Positions 24,028 to 31,431 of a stretch of 64,000 nt of DNA are shown here, piece after piece. How positions within the stretch are numbered: position 1 is the stretch's first letter; each line of letters opens with the position of its first letter. The notes beneath the pieces are model-generated. The model ran no database searches. It was given only the letters and a program-made list of their open reading frames with translations, and was not told where the DNA came from. Position numbers and translations under genes: made by a program. This DNA is from Bacteroidales bacterium (GTDB taxonomy: Bacteria > Bacteroidota > Bacteroidia > Bacteroidales > UBA932), in NCBI GenBank assembly GCA_017620335.1, contig JAFZQO010000012.1:62001-126000 (forward strand). The letters run 5' to 3'.

Positions 24028-26208
24028 CTATTTCTTTTTTGTCGTTCGTTTTGCAGACGGCTTGCGGGCGGCGGGCTTGCGGGGCGGGCGGGACGGCGCC
24101 TGGGGCGGAGGCCCGTAAGGCGCCCCTTCCGGCTCCGCCACCTCATGCTCCGGCTCGACCAGTTCATAGTCAAGCAGTACCTGGTCGAGGTTGGCGGACT
24201 TGACGCGGATGCGCACAGGGTCGCCCAAGGTATATACCTTCCGGGTCCTGCGGCCTATGAGCCGGTAATTCTTCTCGTCAAACTCGAAGAAATCCGAGCG
24301 TATGGTCCGCAGCGGGATCATGCCCTCCACCTTAGTGGGCTCGATCTCGGCGTACATGCCCCATTCGGTCACGCCGGACACGTGCGCGTCGAACTCCATG
24401 CCGACCTTGTCCTGCATGAACTCAACGAGCTTGTACTTCACGGAGGCGCGCTCGGCGTCCGTAGCGATGATCTCGCGTTCGGACGCATGCGCGCTCTGCG
24501 CCTCGTAGAAGCCCTGGTCCTGACTGTCTCCCCCTGCCAGGTAGATGGACAGCAGGCGGTGCACCATCAGGTCCGGATAACGGCGGATCGGCGAGGTGAA
24601 ATGCGTATAGAACTTGAAGGCCAGGCCGTAGTGGCCGATGTTCTCAGTGCTGTACTTGGCCTTGGCCATGGCGCGCAGCGCGATGATCTGCAGCGCGTCG
24701 TAGGAAGGAGTCCCCTTCGCCTGCGAAAGCAGGCTCCCTATGGACTCCGCCACCTCCGTGGCGCTGCCGATGGACCCCATCTTGAAGCCGAAATTGCCGG
24801 CGACGTCGCGCAGGCCGGCGACCTTCTCCATGTTCGGCTCGTCGTGGATGCGGTAGACGAAGGTCTTGGCCTTCTTCGCGGCCACCCCGTTCATCTTACC
24901 GCCCGTGGCGACGTACTCCGCGACGCTGCGGTTCGCCAGGAGCATGAACTCCTCTATGAGCCAGTTGGACTCCTTGGAAATCTTCTCGTAAACGTTGACC
25001 GGCTTGCCCTTCTCGTCGACCTCGACCTTCATTTCGGGCCTTTCAAAGTTCATCGCCCCAGCCTTGAAACGGCGCTCGCGCAGCGTCAGGGCCAGTTTGT
25101 TGAGTACGAGGACGGCCTCTTCGAGGGCGTCGGAGGCTTGGCCGGACTCGATGATTGCCTGTGCCTCCTCGTAGTCCATCCTGCGGTCGGAATTAATGAT
25201 GGTTCTGCCGAACCAGCGGCTTTCCACCTTCGCCTTCGGCGTAATCTCGAAGACGGCGGAGAAGGTCAGCTTGTCCTCGTTCGGACGAAGGGAGCAGAGC
25301 TTGTTGCAGAGCTTTTCCGGCAGCATGGGGACGGTGCGGTCAACGAGGTACACGGACGTGCCGCGCTCCTGGGCCTCCTTGTCGACGGGGGTGCCGGGCT
25401 TGACGTAATAGGAAACGTCGGCAATATGCACGCCGACCTCGTAATTGCCGTTCTCAAGCTTCCTGAACGAAAGCGCGTCGTCGAAATCCTTGGCGTCCGC
25501 CGGGTCTATCGTAAATGTCAAGGTGTCACGGAAGTCCTTGCGGCCCTTCAGGTCGTTTGAGGTAATCCTGTCGGAAATCTTGTCCGCCGCGTTCTCCACC
25601 TCCTTCGTGAAACGGTAAGGGAGGCCGAACTCGGCGAGGATGGCGTGCATCTCAGTTTCGTTCTCGCCGGGCATTCCGAGGACGTCGACGACGTGGCCCT
25701 TCGGGCCCAAGTCGAACTTCTCCCAGCGGTCCACGACGGCGGCGGCCTTCATGCCGGTCTTGCCGCCCGCCTCCAGGGCCTGCTGCTGGTCCAGTTCTAT
25801 GTCATACGGCATGGACTTGCTCTGCATGAGCAGCCAGGCCTGGTTGCCGACAAAGTGAAGTATGCCCACATGGGGGGTCTTGGAGCGCTCAAGGATCTCG
25901 ACGACCTCACCTTCACGGCGCTTGTCGCCTATCTTTTCCTTGGTGAGGGCGACGCGCACGGTGTCGCCGTTCAGCGCGTTGCGGGTCTTGGAGGCTTTGA
26001 CGAAGATGTCGTCCTGCTCGCCCTCCACGGTCACGAAGATGAATCCCTCGCGGCCCATGTGGACCTTCCCGACAAACTGGGGATAATGCTGGAGGGATTT
26101 GGTGCCGCGACCCCCGGCGCCCCGGCGCCCGGCCGAAGGCCGGCCGGCGCGGTGCGCCCCGCCGCGGCCGCTGCGGGAACCTTTCCCGCGGTTTCCTTTA
26201 TTCGACAT
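24028..26208 (-). CDS. rnr: Ribonuclease R
   Basis: 726 residues. A basic Gly/Arg-rich N-terminal tail (about 1-38) is followed by cold-shock domains, the RNB catalytic domain with DPADAKDFDDALS (about 232-244) and HIADVSYYV, and an S1 domain (about 605-690), ending in a second Lys/Arg/Pro-rich tail. It is a 3'-5' exoribonuclease that degrades structured RNA. Its start overlaps lpxK by 11 nt. Confidence 0.95.
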   Translation of the reverse strand: MSNKGNRGKGSRSGRGGAHRAGRPSAGRRGAGGRGTKSLQHYPQFVGKVHMGREGFIFVTVEGEQDDIFVKASKTRNALNGDTVRVALTKEKIGDKRREGEVVEILERSKTPHVGILHFVGNQAWLLMQSKSMPYDIELDQQQALEAGGKTGMKAAAVVDRWEKFDLGPKGHVVDVLGMPGENETEMHAILAEFGLPYRFTKEVENAADKISDRITSNDLKGRKDFRDTLTFTIDPADAKDFDDALSFRKLENGNYEVGVHIADVSYYVKPGTPVDKEAQERGTSVYLVDRTVPMLPEKLCNKLCSLRPNEDKLTFSAVFEITPKAKVESRWFGRTIINSDRRMDYEEAQAIIESGQASDALEEAVLVLNKLALTLRERRFKAGAMNFERPEMKVEVDEKGKPVNVYEKISKESNWLIEEFMLLANRSVAEYVATGGKMNGVAAKKAKTFVYRIHDEPNMEKVAGLRDVAGNFGFKMGSIGSATEVAESIGSLLSQAKGTPSYDALQIIALRAMAKAKYSTENIGHYGLAFKFYTHFTSPIRRYPDLMVHRLLSIYLAGGDSQDQGFYEAQSAHASEREIIATDAERASVKYKLVEFMQDKVGMEFDAHVSGVTEWGMYAEIEPTKVEGMIPLRTIRSDFFEFDEKNYRLIGRRTRKVYTLGDPVRIRVKSANLDQVLLDYELVEPEHEVAEPEGAPYGPPPQAPSRPPRKPAARKPSAKRTTKKK

Positions 26209-27358
26209 GTTTCTGCTGTTGATACTTTCTCAGGTATTCTATGAGCGTTGAGGTGAACACCGCCTCCTCAAGCTCGGAAAGGAAGGCGACCTCGATGGGC
26301 ACCTGGAACAGGCGCTCCTTGAGCCTCGGGGTGACCTTGGGGCAGTCCACGAGGCGCTGGGCGTCCTTCTCGGTGGTCGCGATGGCCGCCGTCGGGAAAG
26401 CACGCGACGCGGCCTCGAAGGACCTTACGTCGGCGCGGGTGTAATTGTGATGGTCGCTGAAAGACAGGTGCTTGACTATTTTGTACTTGTCGCTCAGGAA
26501 CATCCTCAGGGGCGTGTCCTTGGCTATTCCGGTGAACAGGATGAGTTTCTTGGCGTATATGTAGCGGGTGTCGCCCTCCTCGTATATCTGCTCCAGAGGC
26601 TGGTAGTTGATGCAGGTGAAATACACCTTCTGGCGGCCGCCCTTCCTGTTAGTCGCCTCGCAAGCCAATGGATCGTAATCATCATAGCCCAGGCCGGAAA
26701 GGAACTCCGCCTTCTCCTCGTCCTCCATGTAATGGGGGCACTTCGTGACGATAACCGCGTCGGCCGCCCGCAGGCGCGACGGAAGGTCGCGCAGGCGGCC
26801 GAGCGGCAGCAGCATGTCCTTGTTCAGCGGACGGTTGTAGTCCACCAGGACGATGTTGTACGCCGCCTTGAGTTTCCTGTACTGGAACGCGTCGTCAAGG
26901 ACTATGAGCTCCGCGGGCTCCATCTCCTTGTGGACGCATTTCCGGGCCTTCTTGGAAGTCTGGAGCTTCTCAGGATTGCAGAGGAAGTCGCAGCCCTCGA
27001 TGCGGTCCTTGTCCACCGCCACGGTCACGGCGGGGAATTTCTTCTTTATCTGGACGGGCTCGTCGCCGTAAACCGTGGCGCTGTCACCGGGCATCACCTG
27101 CTGGAAGCGCTTGCTCTTGCGCTTGTAGCCGCGCGAAAGGACGGCGACGTTGCGGAAGCCCCAGTCGTCGCTGCGGTGCAGCGTGCGGAGGAGCATCTCC
27201 GTATGCGGGGTCTTGCCGGTGCCGCCGGCGGTGATGTTGCCTATGCAGATGGTGGGGACAGCGGCCTCGCGGGTCTTGCAGAGGAAGCCTTTGTTGTACA
27301 GGGCATGACGGATGCCCAGGATGAGATAGTAAGGGAATAGAAGTACTTTGTCTATCAT
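26198..27358 (-). CDS. lpxK: Tetraacyldisaccharide 4'-kinase
   Basis: 386 residues. An N-terminal membrane-associating helix (IDKVLLFPYYLILGIRHALY) is followed by the P-loop GNITAGGTGKTPHTEMLL (about 38-55) and VLDDAFQYRKL (about 154-164), the LpxK signatures. It phosphorylates the lipid A precursor, so this organism makes lipopolysaccharide. It overlaps rnr and lies 39 nt after dus. Confidence 0.94.
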   Translation of the reverse strand: MIDKVLLFPYYLILGIRHALYNKGFLCKTREAAVPTICIGNITAGGTGKTPHTEMLLRTLHRSDDWGFRNVAVLSRGYKRKSKRFQQVMPGDSATVYGDEPVQIKKKFPAVTVAVDKDRIEGCDFLCNPEKLQTSKKARKCVHKEMEPAELIVLDDAFQYRKLKAAYNIVLVDYNRPLNKDMLLPLGRLRDLPSRLRAADAVIVTKCPHYMEDEEKAEFLSGLGYDDYDPLACEATNRKGGRQKVYFTCINYQPLEQIYEEGDTRYIYAKKLILFTGIAKDTPLRMFLSDKYKIVKHLSFSDHHNYTRADVRSFEAASRAFPTAAIATTEKDAQRLVDCPKVTPRLKERLFQVPIEVAFLSELEEAVFTSTLIEYLRKYQQQKHVE

Positions 27359-27397
27359 GTTCGCGCGCGGCGGAAGTTTTACAAAAATAGTAAAAAA

Positions 27398-28432
27398 TCA
27401 CAGACCATAAACGCTCTCGGCCCCCGGCATCTCCACATTTCCCCATTTTTCTGCGATATAGTCGAGGGTGGCGAAGATTTCGGGGATGTCAGTGCTCGTG
27501 ACGAGCTTTATGCGGGTCTCCTTGAAATCGGGCAGGCCCTTGAAATAGCAGGAGAGATGGCGGCGCATCTCGAAGACGCCGCGGACCTCCCCCTTGAGGT
27601 CCAGCGACAGCTGGAAATGACGCTTCGCCAGGGCCACGCGGTCCACCACCGACATCGGCGGAAGGAGCTCGCCAGTATCCAGGAAATGCCTGATTTCATG
27701 GAATATCCACGGATGTCCGAAGGAAGCGCGGCCGACCATGATGCCGTCCACTCCGTAGCGATCGAAGCATTCCTTCGCTTTCTCCGGGGAATTGATGTCG
27801 CCATTGCCGATGATGGGGATGTTCATCCGGGGATTGTTTTTGACTTCCCCGATAAGGGTCCAGTCCGCCTCGCCCTTGTACATCTGAGAGCGGGTGCGGC
27901 CGTGAATGGTCAGGGCGCTGATGCCGGCGTCCTGGAGGCGCTCGGCGAGTTCCACTATGATCTTGGAATTCTCGTCCCAGCCGAGGCGGGTCTTGACCGT
28001 GACCGGCTTGGAGACCGCATCGACTATCATTCTGGTGATCATCACCATCTTGTCGGGCTCTCGCATCATGCCGGAGCCGGCGCCGCGGCCCGCGATCTTG
28101 TTCACCGGGCAGCCGAAATTGATGTCCACGACGTCGCAGCCATAGCCTCCGCAGATCTCCTTCGCGCGGTCGGCCATGCGCGCCGCCTCCACCATAGATT
28201 CCGGGATGTTGCCATAGATCTGGATGGCGACAGGGGCCTCCTCCGGGATAGTGCGCATCTTGGCCTTGGCCTTCACGGCGTCGCGAATCAGGCCGTCCGA
28301 AGGCACGAACTCGGTGTAAACCATCGCCGCACCCTGCTCACGGCACAATATCCTGAAGGACGCGTCCGTCACGTCCTCCATCGGCGCCAGCAGCACCGGC
28401 CTCTCTCCAAGGTCTACATTCCCGATTATCAT
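27398..28432 (-). CDS. dus: tRNA-dihydrouridine synthase
   Basis: 344 residues. TIM-barrel flavoenzyme with APMEDVTDASFR (about 16-27), the active-site Cys in DINFGCPVNKIAGRGAGS (about 103-120), ALTIHGRTRSQMYKGEADW (about 170-188) and IGNGDINSPEKA. It reduces uridine in the tRNA D-loop. It is probably the first gene of the dus-lpxK-rnr-M28 run. Confidence 0.94.
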   Translation of the reverse strand: MIIGNVDLGERPVLLAPMEDVTDASFRILCREQGAAMVYTEFVPSDGLIRDAVKAKAKMRTIPEEAPVAIQIYGNIPESMVEAARMADRAKEICGGYGCDVVDINFGCPVNKIAGRGAGSGMMREPDKMVMITRMIVDAVSKPVTVKTRLGWDENSKIIVELAERLQDAGISALTIHGRTRSQMYKGEADWTLIGEVKNNPRMNIPIIGNGDINSPEKAKECFDRYGVDGIMVGRASFGHPWIFHEIRHFLDTGELLPPMSVVDRVALAKRHFQLSLDLKGEVRGVFEMRRHLSCYFKGLPDFKETRIKLVTSTDIPEIFATLDYIAEKWGNVEMPGAESVYGL

Positions 28433-28561
28433 TCCCTATTGTAACTTTTCACTGACTTCCTCCCTGTCAACCGTCCCTTCAACCCGGACATCCGCCCGCA
28501 AAGATACTGCTTTTTACTCAATTATCCCCCTCTTCCCCGCTTCCGTCCTTCCGTGGGCCTT

Positions 28562-28598
28562 CCCGCAGGGTAAGCCGTTTTTCTGGGTACCCTGCGGG
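28562..28598. repeat. Hairpin between dus and the HAD phosphatase gene
   Basis: CCCGCAGGGTA (28562-28572) pairs perfectly with TACCCTGCGGG (28588-28598) around a 15-nt loop. It lies 20 bp upstream of the -7 box of the phosphatase gene, between divergent genes, so it is not a simple terminator. It could be an operator or another small palindromic repeat. Confidence 0.6.
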
Positions 28599-28617
28599 CA
28601 TTATGCGGAAGAATGAG

Positions 28618-28625
28618 TAGATTTG
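28618..28625 (+). promoter_or_regulatory. -7 box of the HAD phosphatase gene, near-leaderless
   Basis: TAGATTTG followed by seven bases and the ATG at 28633. Confidence 0.6.
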
Positions 28626-28632
28626 CAGCACG

Positions 28633-29313
28633 ATGAAATGGGACCTGGTGATATTCGACCTGGACGGGACGCTGCTCGATACGATCGGCGACCTGGGGGC
28701 GGCAGTGGACCGTGCGCTGCAACTGCGCGGCCTGCCGAGGCATTCGACGGAGGAATATAAGACGATGGTGGGCCACGGCGTGAAGAACCTCGTGAAGCAG
28801 GCTCTGCCGGAGGAACGGCGCGACGAAGAGACCGTAATGGCTGCGCTGGCGGATTTCCGGCAATGGTACGAGGCCCATATCGCGGTGAAGACAAAGCCCT
28901 ATCCGGGCATTCCGGAACTGCTCCGGGACCTGGCCGCCGCCGGTGTCAAACTAGCGGTGGCGTCCAATAAGTTCCACGAAGGGACCGTCGCCCTGATTGA
29001 GAGGTATTTTCCTGATATAGAATTCGTTGCCATGCTAGGCAACAAGCCCGGGCTGCCGCTGAAGCCCGACGCGGAGGTGGTGCGGAGTATCCTCCGCGCG
29101 TCGGGCGTGGCGCCCGGGCGGGCGGTGCTGGTCGGAGACTCGGTCTCCGACATCCGCACCGCGCGCTCCGGCGGCGTCGCCTGCCTCGCCGTCGCCTGGG
29201 GCTACCGCCCCGCGACGGCCCTCGCCGCCGCCCTCGCCGAACAGCCAGCCGCTCCCGGCGACAGCCTCATCGTCCCGGACGTCCCCTCCCTCCGCCATCT
29301 CCTCCTCGACTAA
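28633..29313 (+). CDS. HAD-superfamily phosphatase (phosphoglycolate phosphatase-like)
   Basis: 226 residues. Motif I FDLDGTLLDTIGD (about 8-20), motif II VASNKFHEG (about 99-107), and motif III/IV with KPDAEVVRSIL and LVGDSVSDIRTA (about 158-169). The helical cap and length match Gph-type phosphatases, though the substrate is not certain. A tandem pair of hairpin repeats follows the stop codon. Confidence 0.88.
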   Translation: MKWDLVIFDLDGTLLDTIGDLGAAVDRALQLRGLPRHSTEEYKTMVGHGVKNLVKQALPEERRDEETVMAALADFRQWYEAHIAVKTKPYPGIPELLRDLAAAGVKLAVASNKFHEGTVALIERYFPDIEFVAMLGNKPGLPLKPDAEVVRSILRASGVAPGRAVLVGDSVSDIRTARSGGVACLAVAWGYRPATALAAALAEQPAAPGDSLIVPDVPSLRHLLLD

Positions 29314-29321
29314 AACCGCGA

Positions 29322-29400
29322 CATCCTTCGACCAAAGGTAGAAGGATACAGGCGTTTTCGGCAAAAACAAGGACATCCTTCGACCGGAGGTAGAAGGATG
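29322..29400 (+). repeat. Two copies of the 52-bp-period hairpin repeat
   Basis: Units at 29322-29348 and 29374-29400 share CATCCTTCGACC-nnn-GGTAGAAGGAT, each a near-perfect 27-nt hairpin. The linker GGCGTTTTCGGCAAAAACAAGG brings the period to exactly 52 bp. The same unit occurs inverted at 54009-54139 and singly at 52667. Confidence 0.9.
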
Positions 29401-29405
29401 CGGGC

Positions 29406-29430
29406 AAAAAAGGGGGCTGGAAAGCCCCCC
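29406..29430 (-). terminator. Terminator of the EF-hand/LEA-like gene
   Basis: On the minus strand GGGGGCT-TTCC-AGCCCCC is followed by six T residues, 20 nt after the stop codon of the gene at 29450. Confidence 0.85.
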
Positions 29431-29449
29431 TAAATCCTGAAGAACTACG

Positions 29450-29788
29450 TCAGGCCTTCTTGTTCTTGAACTCCTCGACCTTGGCCTTGGCCTTGCATGC
29501 GGCCTCGGAGATCTCTTCCTTGGCATCGGCATACACATCCTTGGCTTTCTCTGAAGCCTTGGCTGCCACGTCCTTCGCCTTGACAGCGGCCTTGGCCGCG
29601 ACTTCCTTTGCCTTCACGGAAGCCTTGGCGCCAAGATCCTTGGCGTCAGCCTTTACTTCTTCCTTAATCTTGTCGGCGGCCTGCTCGATCTTTTCTCCGG
29701 CCTTGCCGGCATAATACTGTGCCCTCTCGCCGAGAGTCACCTTGCCGTCACCGTTGAGGTCCATGGGGTTTTTAGTCTCTTCTGCCAT
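29450..29788 (-). CDS. Small Ala/Lys-rich protein with one EF-hand-like loop and LEA-like repeats
   Basis: 112 residues, not assigned to a named family. A single calcium-loop-like segment DLNGDGKVTLGE lies at about residues 10-21. The rest is an 11-residue-periodic amphipathic helix (AKEVAAKAAVKAKDVAAKAS and similar, about 40-105) resembling group 3 LEA proteins or apolipoprotein-like helices. No signal peptide is seen, so it is cytoplasmic. Start at 29788 because the -7 box (29813-29820) is 24 nt upstream. It has its own promoter and terminator, so it is an independent unit. A stress-protection role is only a guess. Confidence 0.75.
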   Translation of the reverse strand: MAEETKNPMDLNGDGKVTLGERAQYYAGKAGEKIEQAADKIKEEVKADAKDLGAKASVKAKEVAAKAAVKAKDVAAKASEKAKDVYADAKEEISEAACKAKAKVEEFKNKKA

Positions 29789-29812
29789 AGTGATTAGTGT
29801 TATAGATTTGTA

Positions 29813-29820
29813 CAAATTTA
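29813..29820 (-). promoter_or_regulatory. -7 box of the EF-hand/LEA-like gene
   Basis: TAAATTTG on the minus strand, 24 nt before the ATG at 29788. Confidence 0.65.
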
Positions 29821-29894
29821 CGTTATTTTACTGAATTCCGCGCCAAGTACTAAGACAAACTGCGAAAATGCAGAAATGTCCTCCTTCCAGACGC

Positions 29895-31397
29895 TTATCT
29901 TCTCGAATGCTTGTGGATAAGGTCCTGCATGTGGGAGTCGAACGCCTCGCGCTCCACGACCTTCTCGTCGAATATCATGCACGGCTCATTTGCCTCGCGG
30001 AATGAGTGCCACTTCGGGAGGTCTCCCGTGTTGGGATCGCCCGTGTACGCGAACGACACCCAGTAGTCGCTCATGATCTCCTGCAGTTTCTCTACCTCCG
30101 GGGTGATCTCGGGAACCTTGTTCCTTTCCTTCTCGATGGTGTTGAAGAAGAACGGAAGCTCGTCTCCGTGCGCCGAATAATGGTCGGTGGGCTTCTGCCA
30201 GGCGAACAGGTAGTTGTAAGCCGGGGCGGTTCCGAGCTCGTTGACAGCATTGCAGGTCACGAGGCTGTTGTGCCTGAACATGCGGTCGAGCGAGAGCATG
30301 TCCTGAAGGGAGCCGTCGGGCCAGGCCTCGAAATAAGCCTCGATGAACTCGTCGGTATCCTCGCCGAAAGTGGGCTCAAGTGCGGCCTTGGCCTCCTCGA
30401 GGGTGACTTCCTTGCCGTAATAGTTCGCGCCCATCTCGTTCAGGGTGGAGCCGATGATGATGGGGATGTCCATCGAGAAATCGGCGAAGGCGGGGGCGAA
30501 AGGCTGCGATACGATCACATCGCCGTCCATCGTCGGGGCAAAGCCGCCGGCGATGCCACGGACGTTGGCGGTCGCGCGCCTTCCGGCCTCGGTCAGTTCC
30601 GAATAGGGGACCGTCTGGATCTTGTCGATGTCCTCAGGGGCGATCCCGAGTTCGGCCACGACGGCCTCGCCCAGCTTGCTGGAGGTGGCCGTGGTGTTCG
30701 AACCGACGATCACGCCGCTGTAAACTATGGCCTTGTGGAACAGGCCCTTGGCCGCGGGCATGCACATGATCGAACCGATCTTGCCGCCGCCTCCGGAGTG
30801 GCCCATGATGGTCACGTTGTCAGGGTCGCCGCCGAAACGCTTGATGTTGTCCCTGATCCATTCCAAGGCCGCGAGGATGTCGAGCTCACCGACGTTCCCG
30901 GAATACTTATACTTATCTCCGAACGAGGAAAGGTCCAGGTAGCCGAGGATGTTCAGGCGATGGTTGATGCTCACGAAGACGACGTCCTTCTTCGCAAGGC
31001 CCATGCCGGGATTCCAGGATGAAGAACCTGTGGCATATCCGCCGCCGTGGACCCAGAGCATGACGGGCATCTTGGCCTTCGTGTCCTTCGTCCAGACATT
31101 GATGGTGCAGGTGTTCTTCTCGGACATGTCCTTCTCGGTCACGAAGTTGCCCATGGGCGCCTGCATGGCATAAGGGCCGAATTTGTCGCAGACCATCACG
31201 GTATCCCAGCGGTCAGCCTTCTGCGGAGGCATGAAGCGTTCGACCTTGGCGTAAGGGATGCCCTTGAACGCCATCGTGCCCTCCTCCTCGATGCCTTTCA
31301 CTTTACCGGTAGTGGTCTTGACGACCAGGGGGTCATTGCTGCATGAGCAAATCACCGCCATCAGGCCGACGATTAAAAAAAGTTTGCTGTGTCTCAT
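29895..31397 (-). CDS. Carboxylesterase type B family lipoprotein
   Basis: 500 residues. An N-terminal signal ends in a lipobox-like ICSCSN, so it is probably lipid-anchored. An alpha/beta-hydrolase fold of the carboxylesterase/cholinesterase type has the oxyanion region LWVHGGGYATGSS (about 113-125), the nucleophile in IMGHSGGGGKIGS (about 193-205) and the late His in HYSAHGDELPFFF (about 402-414). It hydrolyses an ester or lactone of unknown nature. It lies 34 nt after the TonB-dependent receptor gene on the same strand, so the receptor may import a product of this enzyme or its substrate. Confidence 0.88.
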   Translation of the reverse strand: MRHSKLFLIVGLMAVICSCSNDPLVVKTTTGKVKGIEEEGTMAFKGIPYAKVERFMPPQKADRWDTVMVCDKFGPYAMQAPMGNFVTEKDMSEKNTCTINVWTKDTKAKMPVMLWVHGGGYATGSSSWNPGMGLAKKDVVFVSINHRLNILGYLDLSSFGDKYKYSGNVGELDILAALEWIRDNIKRFGGDPDNVTIMGHSGGGGKIGSIMCMPAAKGLFHKAIVYSGVIVGSNTTATSSKLGEAVVAELGIAPEDIDKIQTVPYSELTEAGRRATANVRGIAGGFAPTMDGDVIVSQPFAPAFADFSMDIPIIIGSTLNEMGANYYGKEVTLEEAKAALEPTFGEDTDEFIEAYFEAWPDGSLQDMLSLDRMFRHNSLVTCNAVNELGTAPAYNYLFAWQKPTDHYSAHGDELPFFFNTIEKERNKVPEITPEVEKLQEIMSDYWVSFAYTGDPNTGDLPKWHSFREANEPCMIFDEKVVEREAFDSHMQDLIHKHSRR

Positions 31398-31431
31398 GGT
31401 TATCAGTGTGTTTATGTGAATTATAAATGTG

